Assembly (NCBI GenBank): GCA_944325345.1
Contig: CALUZV010000019.1
Location: forward strand, 1 to 64,000
Length of the DNA: 64,000 nucleotides
DNA from: an uncultured Parabacteroides sp.
Lineage (GTDB): Bacteria; Bacteroidota; Bacteroidia; Bacteroidales; Tannerellaceae
Direction of reading: 5' to 3'
A program made the position numbers and the translations under genes. The notes under the pieces are model-generated. The model saw only the letters and a program-made list of their open reading frames with translations, was not told the DNA's origin and ran no database searches. Positions 8,392-19,278 of this stretch are shown here, in pieces. Numbering within the stretch: the first letter of the stretch is position 1; each line of letters begins with the position of its first letter.

Positions 8392-10139
8392 TTATAAATC
8401 AGCGATAAACTTGTCCATCATCTCTGCGCTTCCATCTTCTCCATGAATCTTTTTGTAGAGGCGGATACGAGCCACAGTGATTGCGGATGTGGAGCGCCCG
8501 AGGATTTTTGCGATGTCTTTTACAGGAACAGATATTTTTATTAAGTAGCAGATATGTAGTTCTTGTGTGGATATTTTGGGGTATAAGGCATAAAGTTGCG
8601 ATGTGAAATTGGAGTAAGTGGCATCGATAGAATTTTGCAGATTGGTCCATTCCTTATCTGTTATTCGGATGTTTACCTTACTTCCTGCTTCATGGAACAA
8701 GCGATAGATATCCGATTTACGGAGAGCTATTTCCAATAGTTCTCTCTCGTTTTGGGATGCTAAAATCTTACGGTTGGATAATTCTAATAACTCTTTTTGA
8801 GAATGAATGAGTTGCTCCCGCAAACTGTCTTTTTGCATTTCCGCTTGTTGCAGTTGAGCTTCCAATTTAGAAATTTCTTGTTCATTCATTTTTAGAGAAT
8901 CCATACTTCGTTCATATTGTTCTTCTTTCAGTTTTCGTAATTTCCTCTCTTTTTCTATAGCCTCTTTCTTTCTCTTATTAGACAAAGAAAAGTATTCTAT
9001 TCCTGTAATAAGAAGAATAATAATAAATAAAATCAATTGATAGTTGCGAATTTTCTTCTGATCATTTTCTATTCTCAAATGATTATTCTCTTTTTCTGTA
9101 TGCTGGTAATTATATAGAGAATTTACTTTAGCTATAGCTTCTGTTCTCGTTATTCTTTTAATTGTATCAGCTACATGGATGCAGGATAACGCATGGTTTA
9201 ATGCTGAGATATAATTGCCTTTCTGTTGCTCTAATTCTGCTAAAAGGTAATATGTCATGTGCCTCATATAAATATTTCCCGTTGCATTTGCTTTCTGGAT
9301 ATAGTAAGTGGCTGAATCCAGACGCATAGAATCTTTATAAATGCATCCCAAACCATAAAGCATGTTGGGATCTTCTTTGTCTGAAATCTGCTTATAAAGC
9401 ATTTGAGCCGCATCATATTTCCTTCATCAATATAAATGCAGCTAAGTTCGCTTAATATGTCATTTTCCCGTTGTAAATCATTGGTTGATGCAGCTAATGT
9501 GTAGGCTTTCTCATAGTAATAGATGGCGCTGTCTATATTGCTTTGGGCATTATACATCCGAGCGATGTTCCTTAGAGAAAGGATTTTCCCTTTGTTTATG
9601 CTTGTGTTTAGAAAGTAATGATGGGATTCTTTGTAAGCCCTCAATGCCTCATCATACAAACCTTGGTATGCCAGTCGATATCCCACCTGTTCATACGTTC
9701 GTCCCAAAATATCATTGCGCCTGCTCCCGTTCTCCTTCCCAATATCCGCCGCCTTCTGGTAAGCCTCTACGGCTCTCGGCGCATCCCCCATATCGCGGTA
9801 CACGCTCCCTAAATAATGGTAAGCCTCCATCTGCTGGTCCGGCGTCCCGTAGTCCGTATAGTAGCGGACGAGGGAGAGGATGACGGAATCGCTCGTATGC
9901 GGAATGTAGCATTTGTCTTGCGCCTTGATTTGCTGAAGAGCATAATACATCCGGACATACTCCGGCTCGCCCTGGACGAAGCTATCCAAGGAGGCCAGGT
10001 AAGCCATCGCGCTATCGGGGCGGACATCCATCAACGAATCCGCCTGCGCCAACTCCACGGGTATCGCCCTTTCCCGCCACCCGCAGGAAGCAAGGAACAG
10101 CAGGGACGAAAGACAGAACCACCAAAGATTTTTCATCAC
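8392..10139 (-). pseudogene. TPR lipoprotein-like sensor with C-terminal HTH, frameshifted
   Basis: Two minus-strand frames together encode one Bacteroidetes-type regulator. The first (10139 down to the break) has a lipobox (LLFLASC, Cys19) and TPR repeats. The second has more TPR, a membrane segment (LILFIIILLITGIEYF), a long coiled coil and a C-terminal LuxR-like helix-turn-helix (STQELHICYLIKISVPVKDIAKILG). The first frame reads YIDEGNMMRL; adding one base to the AAA run (TTT on the plus strand, 9418-9420) restores YIDEGKYDAAQML and continuity. This is a one-base loss, either a true mutation or a base-call error in a short homopolymer. If real, the DNA-binding half is separated from the sensor. 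It stands alone, divergent from hppA. Confidence 0.8.
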
Positions 10140-10181
10140 TCAATCTGCATGTAAAACACCTATTCCGCCGCGAAGTAAGGA

Positions 10182-10229
10182 AAAAACGCGAGGATAAGCA
10201 AAGATTCTCGGAATATACCTCGCGTTTTT
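10182..10229. other. Perfect 12-bp inverted repeat between divergent genes
   Basis: AAAAACGCGAGG (10182-10193) is exactly complementary to CCTCGCGTTTTT (10218-10229) with a 24-base loop. It lies between the TPR regulator start (minus) and hppA (plus), about 70 bases before the hppA start. It could be an operator or, because of the T run, a terminator-like leader hairpin for hppA. Confidence 0.5.
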
Positions 10230-10301
10230 CCCCGATTCTTCCTAATTTTATCGCCGCTAACACGATAATCTTTTTTATTTACTAATTATAATCTATATAC
10301 T

Positions 10302-12506
10302 ATGATTACAAGTATTTTTTGGTTGGTTCCAGTGGCGTCGATACTGGCGTTGCTGTTTGCGTGGTTCTTCTTCAAGCAGATGATGAAGGAGGACGAGGGT
10401 ACGGATACGATGAAGCGGATCGCTTCGTTTGTGCGCGAGGGGGCGATGTCTTACCTCAAGCAACAATACAAGGTGGTCGCTTACGTATTCTTGGTTCTGG
10501 TGGTGCTGTTCGCTATCATGGCTTACGGGCTGGGCGTACAGAATGAATGGGTTCCCATTGCTTTCCTGACGGGAGGTTTCTTCTCCGGTTTAGCGGGTTT
10601 CTTAGGTATGAAGACGGCGACGTATGCCTCGGCGCGTACGGCGAACGCAGCGCGGCAATCGCTGAACAAGGGTCTGCAGATTGCCTTCCGCAGCGGCGCG
10701 GTGATGGGCTTGGTCGTTGTCGGCTTGGGTTTGTTTGATATCTCTTTCTGGTATTACTTGCTGAATGCGGTTTTGCCCGAGGATGCGATGAATCCGACGC
10801 AGAAGCTGACCGTCATCACCACCACGATGCTGACTTTCGGTATGGGTGCCTCGACGCAAGCCTTGTTTGCCCGTGTCGGCGGCGGTATCTATACGAAGGC
10901 GGCGGATGTCGGTGCCGACTTGGTGGGTAAGGTCGAAGCCGGAATCCCAGAAGACGACCCGCGCAACCCTGCGACCATCGCGGATAACGTCGGCGATAAC
11001 GTCGGCGACGTGGCGGGCATGGGTGCCGACCTTTACGAGTCTTATTGCGGTTCTATCCTCGCGACGGCTGCCCTCGGCGCGGCTGCCTACGTTTCTTCGG
11101 GAAGCGTCGAGTTGCAATATAAGGCGGTGATTGCCCCGATGCTGATTGCTGCCGTGGGCATCGTCCTCTCTATCATCGGTATTTTTGCTATACGGACGAA
11201 GGAAGACGCGGGCATCGGCCAGTTGCTGAAATCCTTGGCTGTGGGGACGAACCTCAGTTCGGTCCTGATTGCTATCGCCACCTTCGGCATTTTGTATAGC
11301 TTAGGCATGGAAAACTGGTTCTGGATTAGCTGCGCGGTCGTTATCGGCCTCTTGGTCGGCATCGTCATCGGGCAGGCGACGGAATATTATACCTCTCAGT
11401 CTTATAAACCGACGCAGCGCATCTCCGCCGCCGGCTTGACGGGTCCGGCCACGGTGATTATCTCCGGCCTCGGCGTCGGGATGCTTTCGACGGCCATTCC
11501 GGTTCTGGCGGTAGTCGTTGGTATTATTGCATCCTTCCTCTTTGCTTCCGGCTTCGATTTCAATAATGTAGCGATGGGATTATATGGCATCGGCATCGCG
11601 GCAGTCGGGATGCTTTCTACGCTGGGCATCACCTTGGCTACGGATGCTTACGGCCCGATAGCCGACAACGCGGGCGGAAATGCCGAGATGTCCGGCCTCG
11701 GCCCTGAAGTCCGTCGTCGTACCGACGCGCTCGATTCCTTGGGCAACACCACGGCAGCTACCGGCAAAGGTTTCGCCATCGGCTCGGCTGCCTTGACGGG
11801 TCTGGCGCTGCTGGCTTCGTATATCGAAGAAATCAAAATCGGCTTGATGCGCCTCGGCAATACGGTCCTGGAATTTGCCGACGGACGGAGCATCGAAATC
11901 TCCAAAGCCTCTTTCACCGACTTTATGATGTATTACGACGTAACCCTGATGAACCCCAAAGTCCTGGCCGGTATGTTCATCGGCTCGATGATGGCCTTCA
12001 TGTTCTGCGGTCTCACGATGAATGCCGTCGGCCGCGCTGCCGGCCACATGGTCGAAGAGGTACGCCGCCAGTTCCGCGAAATCCCGGGCATCCTCGCCGG
12101 GAAAGCGACGCCCGACTACGGTCGTTGCGTGGAAATCTCGACTAAGGGCGCACAGCACGAGATGGTGGTTCCCTCCGTCCTCGCGATTATCGCGCCGGTT
12201 TTGACGGGCTTTATCTTTGGCGTGTCCGGTGTCATCGGCCTCTTGATTGGCGGTCTGAGCACAGGCTTCGTCCTCGCGGTCTTCATGGCAAATGCCGGCG
12301 GCGCGTGGGATAACGCGAAGAAACATATCGAAGAAGGCAACCACGGCGGCAAGGGCAGCGAGGCGCACAAGGCGACTGTCGTTGGCGATACCGTCGGCGA
12401 CCCCTTCAAGGATACTTCCGGCCCGAGCCTCAATATCTTGATTAAGTTGATGAGTATGGTGGCTATCGTGATGGCCGGGCTGACGGTGGCGTGGAGTTTG
12501 TTCTAA
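10302..12506 (+). CDS. hppA: Membrane-bound ion-translocating pyrophosphatase
   Basis: This 734-residue integral membrane protein with about 16 hydrophobic spans couples PPi hydrolysis to cation export. Signature segments are [20 protein letters not shown] and [20 protein letters not shown] (PPi and Mg binding), and the C-terminal [19 protein letters not shown]. The determinant segment reads [10 protein letters not shown]: Ala and Gly at the positions that are Lys and Thr in K+-independent enzymes, so it should be K+-dependent. Bacteroides relatives are reported to pump Na+ and H+; whether this one does cannot be read directly. Length is normal. It is monocistronic, with repeat array B directly after it. 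Confidence 0.97.
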   Translation: MITSIFWLVPVASILALLFAWFFFKQMMKEDEGTDTMKRIASFVREGAMSYLKQQYKVVAYVFLVLVVLFAIMAYGLGVQNEWVPIAFLTGGFFSGLAGFLGMKTATYASARTANAARQSLNKGLQIAFRSGAVMGLVVVGLGLFDISFWYYLLNAVLPEDAMNPTQKLTVITTTMLTFGMGASTQALFARVGGGIYTKAADVGADLVGKVEAGIPEDDPRNPATIADNVGDNVGDVAGMGADLYESYCGSILATAALGAAAYVSSGSVELQYKAVIAPMLIAAVGIVLSIIGIFAIRTKEDAGIGQLLKSLAVGTNLSSVLIAIATFGILYSLGMENWFWISCAVVIGLLVGIVIGQATEYYTSQSYKPTQRISAAGLTGPATVIISGLGVGMLSTAIPVLAVVVGIIASFLFASGFDFNNVAMGLYGIGIAAVGMLSTLGITLATDAYGPIADNAGGNAEMSGLGPEVRRRTDALDSLGNTTAATGKGFAIGSAALTGLALLASYIEEIKIGLMRLGNTVLEFADGRSIEISKASFTDFMMYYDVTLMNPKVLAGMFIGSMMAFMFCGLTMNAVGRAAGHMVEEVRRQFREIPGILAGKATPDYGRCVEISTKGAQHEMVVPSVLAIIAPVLTGFIFGVSGVIGLLIGGLSTGFVLAVFMANAGGAWDNAKKHIEEGNHGGKGSEAHKATVVGDTVGDPFKDTSGPSLNILIKLMSMVAIVMAGLTVAWSLF

Positions 12507-12547
12507 AATGGTGAATGAAGTATAAAGAGTGAAGAATTTCGGGCTGG

Positions 12548-12860
12548 ATTTGCCGCCCAGCGGCTGGGGAAGGATTCCAGGAGCTGGAAACGCTCTCCAG
12601 CAGCTGGGGAAGAATTCCAGGGGCTGGAAACGCTCCCCAGCAGCTGGGGAAGGATTCCCGGCCCTGCGAAACGTTCCCCAGCAGCTGGGGAGGAAATCGC
12701 GGCGTGCGAAACGTTCCCCAGCAACTGGGGAGGAAATCGTAGGCCTGCGAAACGTTCCCCAGCAACTGGGGAGGAAATCGCGGCGTGCGAAACGTTCCCC
12801 AGCAGCTGGGGAAGAAATCGCGGCTTGCGAAACGTTCCCCAGCTGCTGGGCGGCAAATCG
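12548..12860. repeat. Tandem array B: 40-41 bp units with CCCCAG/CTGGGG hairpins
   Basis: CAGCTGGGG or CAACTGGGG recurs near 12601, 12641, 12682, 12722, 12763 and 12803, a 40-41 bp period over seven to eight degenerate units. The unit core CCCCAGCAGCTGGGG forms a 6-bp stem with a 3-base loop. Each unit splits into two similar halves of about 20 bp (GCTGGGGAAGAATTCC and GCTGGAAACGCTCCCC types). It starts about 40 bases after the hppA stop and fills most of the 406-base gap. No gene is seen in it. Confidence 0.9.
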
Positions 12861-12912
12861 CAGCACCGAATTCGGTGAATAGGAAAAATCGGTTTATAAT
12901 AATATAAGGTAT

Positions 12913-14337
12913 ATGAGACGTTGTTTTTATAAAGCATTTGCGGCAGCCTTTCTGACTGCCTTCGTAGGGGTCTTGTCGTTCACCGGCTGTACGCGCTACA
13001 ATGTAGCCGAGCCGCTGGACAGTTTTTCAAGCAAAGATGCCGGCACCCTCTCCGGCAAGGAACTGGCCGTGGAAGGCGGCACGACCTGGCTGGCAGGAAA
13101 AGATTATACCAATTTCATTTTGACCGGAGAAGCTCGCACCGAGGCCGACGCGGAAGCCTCCCTGCTCTTCCATACCGACGGGATGAGTGGCTACGAAGTC
13201 CTTTTTCGTAACGGCGCTATCGACGGGACGCGGAAGAGCGGAAGTCTCGCGGCGGTGCGCAACCTCTACCGTTCGCAGGTCGAGGACGGGCAGTGGTTTA
13301 AGTTTTCCATCGCCGTCCGGGGAAAGAATATCGAGGTGGCTATCAACGACACGGCGGTGGTGTGCTACACCGAGCCGGCGCAGCCCTATCGCGTTGAGGC
13401 ATACGCCAAACGGTTGCTCTCGCACGGCGATATTGCCCTGCGCGGTGCGTCCGGGAAGGTAGCTTTCCGCGATTTGCAGATTACCCGCCTGAAGGATGAT
13501 GCGCTCAACCCGAATGACACGTTGCCACCTGTCGATGAGACGACGGACAAGGTCATCCGCTACCAGCAGCAGAATTTCCCGGTGATCGATTATCACGTTC
13601 ATTTGAAAGGCGGACTGACGAAGGAGATGGCGCATGCGATGTCGATGAATTACGGCATTAACTACGGAATTGCCCCGAATGCCGGCGAAGGCGGTGTCGG
13701 ACGGATGTTGGCTGATGACAAGGAGGTTTATGAATATTTTGACGAAGTGAAGGATATGCCTTTCCTGCGCGGCGTGCAAGGAGAAGGGCGGAAGTGGACG
13801 ATGACCTTCTCGCAGGAAGCCCTCGGCGTCTTCGACTATCTTTTCACCGACGCGATGACGATTGTGGACCGCAAGGGCCGCCTCTCGCGAATCTATCGCC
13901 CCGAGGAGGTGCACTACGATGGCCTCTCCAAAGACCAGTATATGGCGCAGATTGTGGACCAGACCGTCAAAATCCTGACCAACGAGCCGGCGGATATTTT
14001 TGCCAATCCGACCTACATCCCCGACGACATGAATCCCGACTACGCGAAGTACTGGACGGACGAGCGGGTGGACAAGGTGCTGGATGTCTTGGAGAAATAC
14101 CAGATAGCCCTCGAAATCAATCCGAGATACAAAATCCCGAGCTTCGACATCATCCGCAAGGCGAAGGAGCGCGGCATCAAGTTTACGTTCGGTACGAACA
14201 ACGTGGACGCCAACTTCGGCCGCCTGGAATACTGCTTCGAGGCTGTCGAGAAATGCGGCTTGACGGCAGAGGATATGTGGTTCCCGAGCATGAGCATCAG
14301 ACGGGAGCGGCCGGTTGTAATCTACAATAAGTTTTAA
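12913..14337 (+). CDS. Lipoprotein with DUF1080-like and amidohydrolase/PHP-like domains
   Basis: This 474-residue protein has a lipoprotein signal with lipobox LSFTGC (Cys26). Residues about 45-190 resemble the concanavalin-like DUF1080 fold of 3-keto-disaccharide hydrolases (LLFHTDGMSGYEVLFRNG, GQWFKFSIAVRGKNIEVAIND). From about residue 220 a TIM-barrel-type metal-hydrolase domain follows: VIDYHVHLKGG supplies the first His-x-His ligands, and later segments (ALEINPRYKIPS, KFTFGTNNVD) fit a PHP or amidohydrolase barrel. Joining a sugar-binding-type domain to a hydrolase suggests a surface carbohydrate enzyme, but the substrate is unknown. It is followed by an inverted heptamer repeat and a propeller lipoprotein, possibly co-transcribed. 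Confidence 0.75.
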   Translation: MRRCFYKAFAAAFLTAFVGVLSFTGCTRYNVAEPLDSFSSKDAGTLSGKELAVEGGTTWLAGKDYTNFILTGEARTEADAEASLLFHTDGMSGYEVLFRNGAIDGTRKSGSLAAVRNLYRSQVEDGQWFKFSIAVRGKNIEVAINDTAVVCYTEPAQPYRVEAYAKRLLSHGDIALRGASGKVAFRDLQITRLKDDALNPNDTLPPVDETTDKVIRYQQQNFPVIDYHVHLKGGLTKEMAHAMSMNYGINYGIAPNAGEGGVGRMLADDKEVYEYFDEVKDMPFLRGVQGEGRKWTMTFSQEALGVFDYLFTDAMTIVDRKGRLSRIYRPEEVHYDGLSKDQYMAQIVDQTVKILTNEPADIFANPTYIPDDMNPDYAKYWTDERVDKVLDVLEKYQIALEINPRYKIPSFDIIRKAKERGIKFTFGTNNVDANFGRLEYCFEAVEKCGLTAEDMWFPSMSIRRERPVVIYNKF

Positions 14338-14340
14338 AAG

Positions 14341-14423
14341 TTCCGAGTTATGAGTTTTGAGTTACGAGTCTTTCCCCGAAAACTCAGAACTCAGAACTCG
14401 TAACTCATAATTCATAACTCACC
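14341..14423. repeat. Inverted heptamer repeat (GAGTTAT type)
   Basis: The left arm (14345-14368) consists of GAGTTAT/GAGTTTT/GAGTTAC heptamers. The right arm (14397-14420) is its complement at 22 of 24 positions. The element fills the gap between the two lipoprotein genes and ends at the next start codon, so it would fold in the intercistronic mRNA. The same family occurs at 58579-58647. Confidence 0.75.
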
Positions 14424-15716
14424 ATGCGTTACACAGTATTACTTTCCATCTTCCTCTTGTTTGCCTGCACGGGGAAGAAAACCACCGAAGAAAACGCGGC
14501 GCCGGAAAACAAAGGGCCGCAAGTGATAAACCTGGAAGAAGCCATCAGTCAGCCCTCGGAAGACGTGCCGCTGAGCGAGGCCGTCCGCGAGTTGCGCATT
14601 GTGCCGCTCGAGACGACGGCGGAGAGCCTCGTCGGCAATGTCCAAGGCATCCAAATCATGGGCGACGACATCTTCGTCCTGGATTTGCAGAGCGGCATCC
14701 TCCGCTTCTCCAAAGACGGCAAGTTCCTGAACACGATTGGGACGAGGGGACAAGGGCCGGGGGAATACCTCTATGCAAAAGGATTGCTGACGAATGAGGC
14801 GGCCGGAGAAATTGGGATACAAGAGTCGAGTGGCGTTGCGGATATGGTTAAATGGTATGGCTTAGACGGGAAATTCCTTCGTGAGCAGCCGGCCGAGAAG
14901 CAATTGCTGTATTATGGCTCGAACGGCTACGTCTTCAATTTCAAGGATAACTATTTCGCTGTGGATCCACTTGCTTTCTTGGAAGAACGCATCACGACGA
15001 ACGAGAAGCGCACGGCCTATTGGTCGCTTGCCCTCTTGGATGCGAACTTAGAAGTAAAGAAGGAATACATGAATCCCGCGTTCGTCGGTCGGGAGAAGGA
15101 GCTTTGGGAGAATCGCTTTACAGGAGCGATGGCGAATCATTGGATGGAAGAAGGTCCGTTCGTCGATGCCTACCAAGATCATTTTGGACTGTTGTATTAT
15201 CGTGGCGATACGATTTACGAATATCAGGAAGCTACGCAGGAGTTCGCTCCGGCTTATATCCTGAAAATCGGCAGCCAGCCTTCGTTTGCCGATGCCCACC
15301 AGCAATACAATCGGGAGCAGAGCTACTTCAATGCGCTTACCATCCATGTATTTGCACAGACGGAGAACAAACTCTATTTTCAAGCGACGAAATCCGACAA
15401 GGCTTATACCATCGCTTATAATAAAGCAGATGGCAAGCTGAAAGTCCATGCCTACGACACGGAAATCGAGGAAAGGAAATTCCCGCAGTTCCCCGATTAC
15501 GTCTTGCGCTATTATCCGGACAATACATTATATATAAAGAATGATTTGGCCGGTGGCGAGTTCAGCCTCGATTATAAGTCATCCGGCAAATACTGGATCT
15601 CCATCCTCGACAGCGACAAGCTGGAAGACTTCGAGGCCACCAGTCCGGAACTACTTTCTATTTTGGAGAAGCGGAAAGTAGATGATAATCCGATATTGCT
15701 TATTGGCGTCTTGTAA
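14424..15716 (+). CDS. 6-bladed beta-propeller lipoprotein (BF3164-like)
   Basis: This 430-residue lipoprotein has lipobox LLFAC (Cys15). After a linker comes the pattern typical of Bacteroidetes 6-bladed propeller proteins (PF17170 or BF3164-like): VPLETTAESLVGNVQGIQIMG, IFVLDLQSGILRFSKDGKFL and the family hallmark IGTRGQGPGEY. Such proteins are common in this phylum; no enzymatic activity is established. A homologue lies at 60838-62049. It lies 87 bases after the DUF1080/hydrolase lipoprotein and ends at a strong terminator. Confidence 0.85.
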   Translation: MRYTVLLSIFLLFACTGKKTTEENAAPENKGPQVINLEEAISQPSEDVPLSEAVRELRIVPLETTAESLVGNVQGIQIMGDDIFVLDLQSGILRFSKDGKFLNTIGTRGQGPGEYLYAKGLLTNEAAGEIGIQESSGVADMVKWYGLDGKFLREQPAEKQLLYYGSNGYVFNFKDNYFAVDPLAFLEERITTNEKRTAYWSLALLDANLEVKKEYMNPAFVGREKELWENRFTGAMANHWMEEGPFVDAYQDHFGLLYYRGDTIYEYQEATQEFAPAYILKIGSQPSFADAHQQYNREQSYFNALTIHVFAQTENKLYFQATKSDKAYTIAYNKADGKLKVHAYDTEIEERKFPQFPDYVLRYYPDNTLYIKNDLAGGEFSLDYKSSGKYWISILDSDKLEDFEATSPELLSILEKRKVDDNPILLIGVL

Positions 15717-15762
15717 ATCCCAATGCCGTGGGAAGAAAACATAGCTCCCTCACAAGGTTGGA

Positions 15763-15804
15763 AGAAAGCCCTTTTCCCCAGTACAGAGAAAGGGCTTTCT
15801 TTGT
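15763..15804 (+). terminator. Rho-independent terminator after propeller lipoprotein
   Basis: AGAAAGCCCTTTT pairs with AGAAAGGGCTTTCT across a short loop and is followed by T residues. It lies about 50 bases after the stop at 15716. Confidence 0.8.
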
Positions 15805-15870
15805 ATCCTGGTTTATATGATAAGGAATAGGGGAGGGGAGGAACGGCTTTGTTTCTAAAGAATTAAATAG

Positions 15871-17829
<1,959 letters not shown>

Positions 17830-17859
17830 TTATCCATCCACAAAAAACTTGATTTTACA

Positions 17860-19278
17860 ATGAGACGATACAATCTATGGGCTGTTGCCCTCAGTATGAT
17901 GGCGAATTTATGGGCCATCCCTTTTCCGGCATTTGGTCAGGCGAAGTTTCCCGAACGACATCAACATGGGACGATTCTTCATGCTTTCTGCTGGTCCTTT
18001 AATACGATTCGGGAGAATCTTCCTGCCATATCCAAGGCTGGTTATACGATGGTACAGACCTCTCCCGCCAATAAATGTTATGTAGGGGAGGAGGGAGGCA
18101 TGGAAATCTTCGGGAAAGGTAAGTGGTATTACCATTACCAACCCGTAGAATGGTCGATCGGCAACTATCAGTTGGGTTCGGAGGATGATTTCCGGGCGAT
18201 GACCTCCGAAGCACATAAGTATGGAATAACTATTCTGGTTGATGTTCTCCCGAATCACACCGCATTCGATACCTCTGCCGTTACAGAGGAGTTCCTTTCT
18301 GCCGTCGGAGGTTATGAAAATCTCTATCATGCTAATGGTATGAACCCAATCAAGAACTATGACGACAGATTTGAATGTACCACGGGTGGTGTCGGCGGTC
18401 TTCCGGATGTAAACACCGAGAATCCCCTCTTCCAATACTATTTTCTGACGTATGTAAACCGTCTGATTGCCGACGGCGCCGGTGGTTTCCGTTACGACAC
18501 AGCTAAACATATCGGTTTGCCTTCCGACCCGCTTGACGAGAAGTCGTCCCGGAACAATTTCTGGCCTGTTGCGCTCGGATTGGAGCCTATCCAGGGGCAG
18601 ACGTTATCGAATCGGGACGAATTGTTCATCTACGGGGAGGTTTTGCAGGGTAAAAATGTAAAAGAACGGGAATATTCGCGTTATATGGGACTTACTGCGA
18701 GTGAATATGGTGCTCAGTTGAGGCATGCCCTGACGAATCATTCATTTAAAGGACTCGATTTAGTCTCCTGGCATCATAAAGCAGACCCAATGCACTTGGT
18801 TACATGGGTAGAGAGCCATGATACTTATTGTAACGAGGGTGAATCATCTTGTCTGACAGATGCGCAAATCCGATGTGGCTGGACTTTGCTGGCGGCAAGA
18901 GCTTCCGGCGTGCCTCTCTTCCTTAGCCGTCCCGAAGGCTCGTCTCCCGAGAATAGATGGGGTAACAATCGCATAGGCAAGCGTGGAAATTCCAACTTCC
19001 TCCATCCCACGGTCGTTGCTGCCAATCGTTTCCGCCAAGCGATGGCGAGCGAACCGGAGAAACTCTATTTCTCGAAGGATAGCACCGTAGTCGAGGTTGC
19101 AAGAGGTTCGCGTGGCGTCGCACTCATCAATCTGGGCGAGGAACAATCAATTTCCCTCCCGACTGCACTTCCCGATGGGAAATATCGTGATGCTGTACAC
19201 GGAGAAGTCTTCCAAGTGGTCGCAGGACGATTGATTGGTACAGTCGGAAAGGAAGATTGTTACTTAATCAGTATTTAA
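17860..19278 (+). CDS. Secreted alpha-amylase family protein (GH13)
   Basis: This 472-residue protein has a signal peptide (ending near AFGQ, residue 27) and a GH13 barrel: VDVLPNHT, GGFRYDTAKHI with nucleophile Asp213, FIYGEV with acid/base Glu260, and VESHDTY with Asp321. A short C-terminal beta domain follows. It is likely a secreted alpha-amylase, co-transcribed with the SusA-like gene and acting on the same alpha-glucans. Its last 11 bases overlap, tail to tail, the 3' end of the nucleoside kinase gene on the other strand. No separate terminator is visible between them. Confidence 0.88.
   Translation: MRRYNLWAVALSMMANLWAIPFPAFGQAKFPERHQHGTILHAFCWSFNTIRENLPAISKAGYTMVQTSPANKCYVGEEGGMEIFGKGKWYYHYQPVEWSIGNYQLGSEDDFRAMTSEAHKYGITILVDVLPNHTAFDTSAVTEEFLSAVGGYENLYHANGMNPIKNYDDRFECTTGGVGGLPDVNTENPLFQYYFLTYVNRLIADGAGGFRYDTAKHIGLPSDPLDEKSSRNNFWPVALGLEPIQGQTLSNRDELFIYGEVLQGKNVKEREYSRYMGLTASEYGAQLRHALTNHSFKGLDLVSWHHKADPMHLVTWVESHDTYCNEGESSCLTDAQIRCGWTLLAARASGVPLFLSRPEGSSPENRWGNNRIGKRGNSNFLHPTVVAANRFRQAMASEPEKLYFSKDSTVVEVARGSRGVALINLGEEQSISLPTALPDGKYRDAVHGEVFQVVAGRLIGTVGKEDCYLISI

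Noticed and set aside
11580..12866. Minus-strand open frame of 428 codons opposite hppA and array B
   Set aside because: The region is fully explained by hppA on the plus strand; the frame's N-terminus is translated repeat sequence.
19268..19278. Tail-to-tail overlap of amylase and nucleoside kinase genes as a special regulatory arrangement
   Set aside because: An 11-base convergent overlap is common in compact bacterial genomes and shows no added structure.
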